Origin: Mycolicibacterium sp. J2
GTDB lineage: Bacteria; Actinomycetota; Actinomycetes; Mycobacteriales; Mycobacteriaceae
Assembly: GCF_026240945.1 (NCBI RefSeq)
Contig: NZ_JAPFPY010000038.1
Location: 1 to 44,551, forward strand
Direction: 5' to 3'
DNA length: 44,551 nt
Each line of letters begins with the position of its first letter. Position 1 is the first letter of the stretch. Position numbers and translations under genes: made by a program. Below the pieces are notes generated by a model, which saw only the letters and a program-made list of their open reading frames with translations, did not search any database and was not told where the DNA came from. Shown one piece after another: positions 42,723 to 44,551 of this stretch.

Positions 42723-43913
42723 GTGCGCAAGGGTAACAATGGCCGCCGTCGCGGCCGGGTTGTCGGCCCGGGCCGTCCACCACATCGCGTCGATGATCAG
42801 ATCTGCTTCAAGCAAAGCCCGCACACCGCCGCCCCGGTTCGCCATTTCGGCCCCGATCGCACTGTTCCCCTATGCGGCGGCAGTCTCGACGGCCACGGGG
42901 CCGGCGAGAACCGTCAATCGCTACATGCACGCACGCTGCGGCGGCAGTAAAACTCACCACCCCGGCCGGCTGGCCGGATGTTTGCACTGCCACCGCGGGC
43001 CCGGCGAACTCCGCCCGGCGGTCGGACCCGTGGGAGCCGAATACGAATTCCCCCCGAGAAAGGTCGTCCTGGCTTGGGACGCGGGTGTCGGCTTCGGTAC
43101 CCGACAAACGGTCTCGGAACAACTGCACCCCATGCGGCCGCTCGTGCCGGGCAGGTCCCGCAACTGCCGCCCGCCTCTGGCGCAGGGTGCTGAGCTGGCT
43201 GTTCGGCCGAATGATCACTGTCGCGCTCCGAGGCAACCGGGTCAACGGCTGGCGCTGCGCGCGATCCGGCCGGACCGCTCCCCGAGCACGGCACGCGCCG
43301 ACGCCAACCTCGGGGCACACCACCATTTCGACCGGCCCGGTGCCGCCGCGGATCATTGTGGCAAAAGTAAGAATTCTAAGAATAGTCTAAAGCAACTCTG
43401 AGAGTATTGCCCTCGCACGGCCTCACTACCTGCAAATTGCCCAGGAGCCAGCCCCGGCGGTTGCGAATCGCAATCCCGCGGCAGGGCCGGGAAATATTGT
43501 CCAGAATGTAAATATCGCGCTTGTCCGCCAATCGGCGGACGCGGCACCAAAATTTGCCGATATGCAAGGTACGGAAGCGTTCCAACTGCGACCGGCCCAG
43601 CCCCGGCCCGCGGTTGTGCCTAAAACTGTTGCGCTACAACATATTTCGCCAGATCGATCAGAAATTTAGTCTGGCAACGCGAACCTCTCGGCGTGTCGCG
43701 GCGTTGCTTGCCATAACACGGCTTATGAGTAACGTTTTGATAAATGGCATACTCATTAGACCATTTGCTGGATCCGCCTACTTCCGGGTAACAAATCCCA
43801 GCTCAAAGCCTGTTTTTCTAAATTTTGCCGATTTGCTAGCAGGCCCGTAAATTTTGGAGCAGTCTTCAGCCAGGTGCTCGGACCCCTCAACCGTCAGAAC
43901 AGGAGTTGCCGCG
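42723..43913. other. 1.2-kb region without a convincing gene
   Basis: The left half (to about 43330) is GC-rich and has open frames in several phases without family resemblance. The right half (about 43340-43900) drops to roughly 45-50 percent GC, with A/T runs and many stops. It contains a perfect hairpin at 43523-43540 and a 17-base near-repeat at 43549 and 43820. Transcription of the hydrolase gene probably starts here, but no clear -35/-10 pair stands out. Confidence 0.6.
43523..43540. repeat. Perfect 7-bp hairpin in the AT-rich region
   Basis: GTCCGCC-AATC-GGCGGAC pairs without mismatch around a four-base loop, the only GC-rich island in AT-rich flanks. It could be a terminator relic or a protein site; no U-run follows on either strand. 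Confidence 0.6.
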
Positions 43914-44432
43914 ATGAACCATGCCCGGAGACCGATACGGCGCATCGCCATCCGGTCCACGATTGCGGTCGTTGCGATATCGCTATTCGCAGCAACCTCA
44001 AGCCAATTCCTGTTGCCCACCATGCGGCACGCCTCGTACGAGGTGATCAACACCGCGACCATCGACGACTCCTCGACCACGATCGGCGTCGCGGAGTCCA
44101 ACCTCTACAGCATGAGTAATGCCGACATCGACAAGACGTTGGACAAGATGCTGTCCATCGGGGTCACCAATGTCCGCATCGGCGTGTTCTGGCGCAGCGT
44201 CCAGCCGCTCAACTCCACCAGTTATGACTGGGCCAAGACCGATTACATCGTCAAGGCCGCCGCCGACCGCGGAATGGGCATCCTCGGCGTTCTCAACCAG
44301 ACGCCGGCCTGGGCCGGCAACATCGCCAACGGTCACCCCGATCCCGACGCGTACGCCAAGTTCGCCGCTGCCGTCGCACAGCGCTACGCAGGCAAGATCT
44401 CGGGCCTTGACCCCGAGTGTTGGACACGCTGA
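43914..44432 (+). pseudogene. Secreted glycoside hydrolase, truncated by an IS3-family element
   Basis: A 172-codon open frame starting at ATG 43914 after AGGAG (43901-43905). The N-terminus is an Arg-rich start plus hydrophobic segment (TIAVVAISLFAA), a signal peptide or anchor. Then comes the start of a TIM-barrel cellulase-like domain (GH5/GH39-like): VTNVRIGVFWRSVQP, YDWAKTDYIVKAAADRGM and FAAAVAQRYAGKIS. In this fold the next segment normally carries Asn-Glu, the acid/base catalyst. Here the sequence turns after about 44400 into insertion sequence and stops at 44432. Both catalytic glutamates are therefore lost and the product should be inactive. Confidence 0.8.
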
Positions 44433-44551
44433 ATCCCGCAAGATTGGCGGGGGAAGCGAGATGATCGGTCCACGATGGCAAGGAAAAATTATCCCGACGA
44501 GTTCAAACGGGACGCAGTCGCGCTCTACCGAGACACCGACGGTGCGACGAT
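44408..44551 (+). mobile_element. IS3-family insertion sequence, left end (partial)
   Basis: Homology to the hydrolase ends at about 44400, and sequence starting TGACCCCGAGTGTTGGACAC (44408) looks like an IS3-type terminal repeat beginning with TG. About 66 bases later an orfA begins. A small inverted repeat CCCGC/GCGGG (44435-44451) lies in the leader. The rest of the element is outside the window, so the exact end and target duplication cannot be checked. Confidence 0.7.
44475..44551 (+). CDS. IS3-family transposase OrfA, N-terminal fragment
   Basis: The window ends after 25 codons beginning MARKNYPDEFKRDAVALY and continuing RDTDGAT. This is the characteristic start of the helix-turn-helix OrfA of IS3-family elements (compare F(K/R)xDAVxLY in many actinobacterial copies). 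The product binds the element ends and, by frameshifting with OrfB, forms the transposase. The rest is not visible. Confidence 0.85.
   Translation, partial: MARKNYPDEFKRDAVALYRDTDGAT

Noticed and set aside
42808..43356. 182-codon minus-strand frame upstream of the membrane protein gene
   Set aside because: Arg/Gly-rich composition with overlapping alternatives in every phase; no domain or start signal supports it.
43521..43850. 109-codon open frame in the AT-rich region
   Set aside because: No ribosome site, no family resemblance, and it begins inside the perfect hairpin at 43523-43540.

Overview
The window comes from a GC-rich actinobacterium, almost certainly Mycobacterium/Mycolicibacterium, probably a rapid grower or environmental species. 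The evidence is gene content and order. A complete nuoA-N operon is preceded by an Rv3143-type orphan receiver. Further on lie a TetR/phosphotransferase/conserved-protein trio, a flavin amine oxidase and an Hpx-type hydrolase, in the order known in M. tuberculosis as Rv3167c-Rv3168-Rv3169-aofH-hpx. Names resting on this comparison come from memory of the families; no search was run.

Layout. (1) 1-~595: the 5' end of an IS110-family element on the minus strand, truncated by the window edge. It has cut off the 5' part of an acyl-CoA dehydrogenase gene, whose last ~64 codons remain, followed by translationally coupled APH-like phosphotransferase and DUF6285 genes. (2) 2174-3472: SnoaL-like, YceI-like and receiver-domain proteins. 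(3) 3473-18719: nuo promoter region and the gapless 14-gene operon for proton-pumping NADH:menaquinone oxidoreductase (complex I). A 33-bp unit repeated four times sits exactly on the nuoB/nuoC stop-start overlap and lengthens the NuoC N-terminus. (4) 18709-33692: a mosaic of single genes and gene pairs for lipid, xenobiotic or redox metabolism. They encode an HSL-type esterase, TetR, phosphotransferase, AraC, YdcF, Baeyer-Villiger-type monooxygenase, F420-type LLM oxidoreductase, amine oxidase, two alcohol/quinone dehydrogenases, a CocE-type hydrolase and a formate/nitrite-family channel. All five convergent gene pairs overlap at their 3' ends. (5) 33809-41941: an eight-gene minus-strand operon for uptake and catabolism of an unidentified sugar or polyol: DeoR regulator, FGGY kinase, lipoprotein binding protein, two permeases, ATPase, SDR dehydrogenase and a BtpA/SgcQ-family TIM-barrel protein. 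A good SigA-type promoter overlaid by four palindromes lies just upstream. (6) 42132-42722: a small membrane protein, then ~1.2 kb without a convincing gene, its right half AT-rich. (7) 43914-44551: a secreted glycoside hydrolase gene cut by an IS3-family element that runs off the window.

How it works together. The nuo genes form one membrane complex and are probably made from a single message by coupled translation. In the sugar operon the binding protein, two permeases and ATPase import a substrate, the SDR is placed to oxidise it to a ketose, the FGGY kinase to phosphorylate it, and the DeoR protein to sense an intermediate. The BtpA-family protein is the unexplained member. The strongest candidates for something undescribed are the nuoB/nuoC junction repeat, the operator-promoter array of the sugar operon with its BtpA enzyme, and the presumed bridge RNA in the IS110 end.
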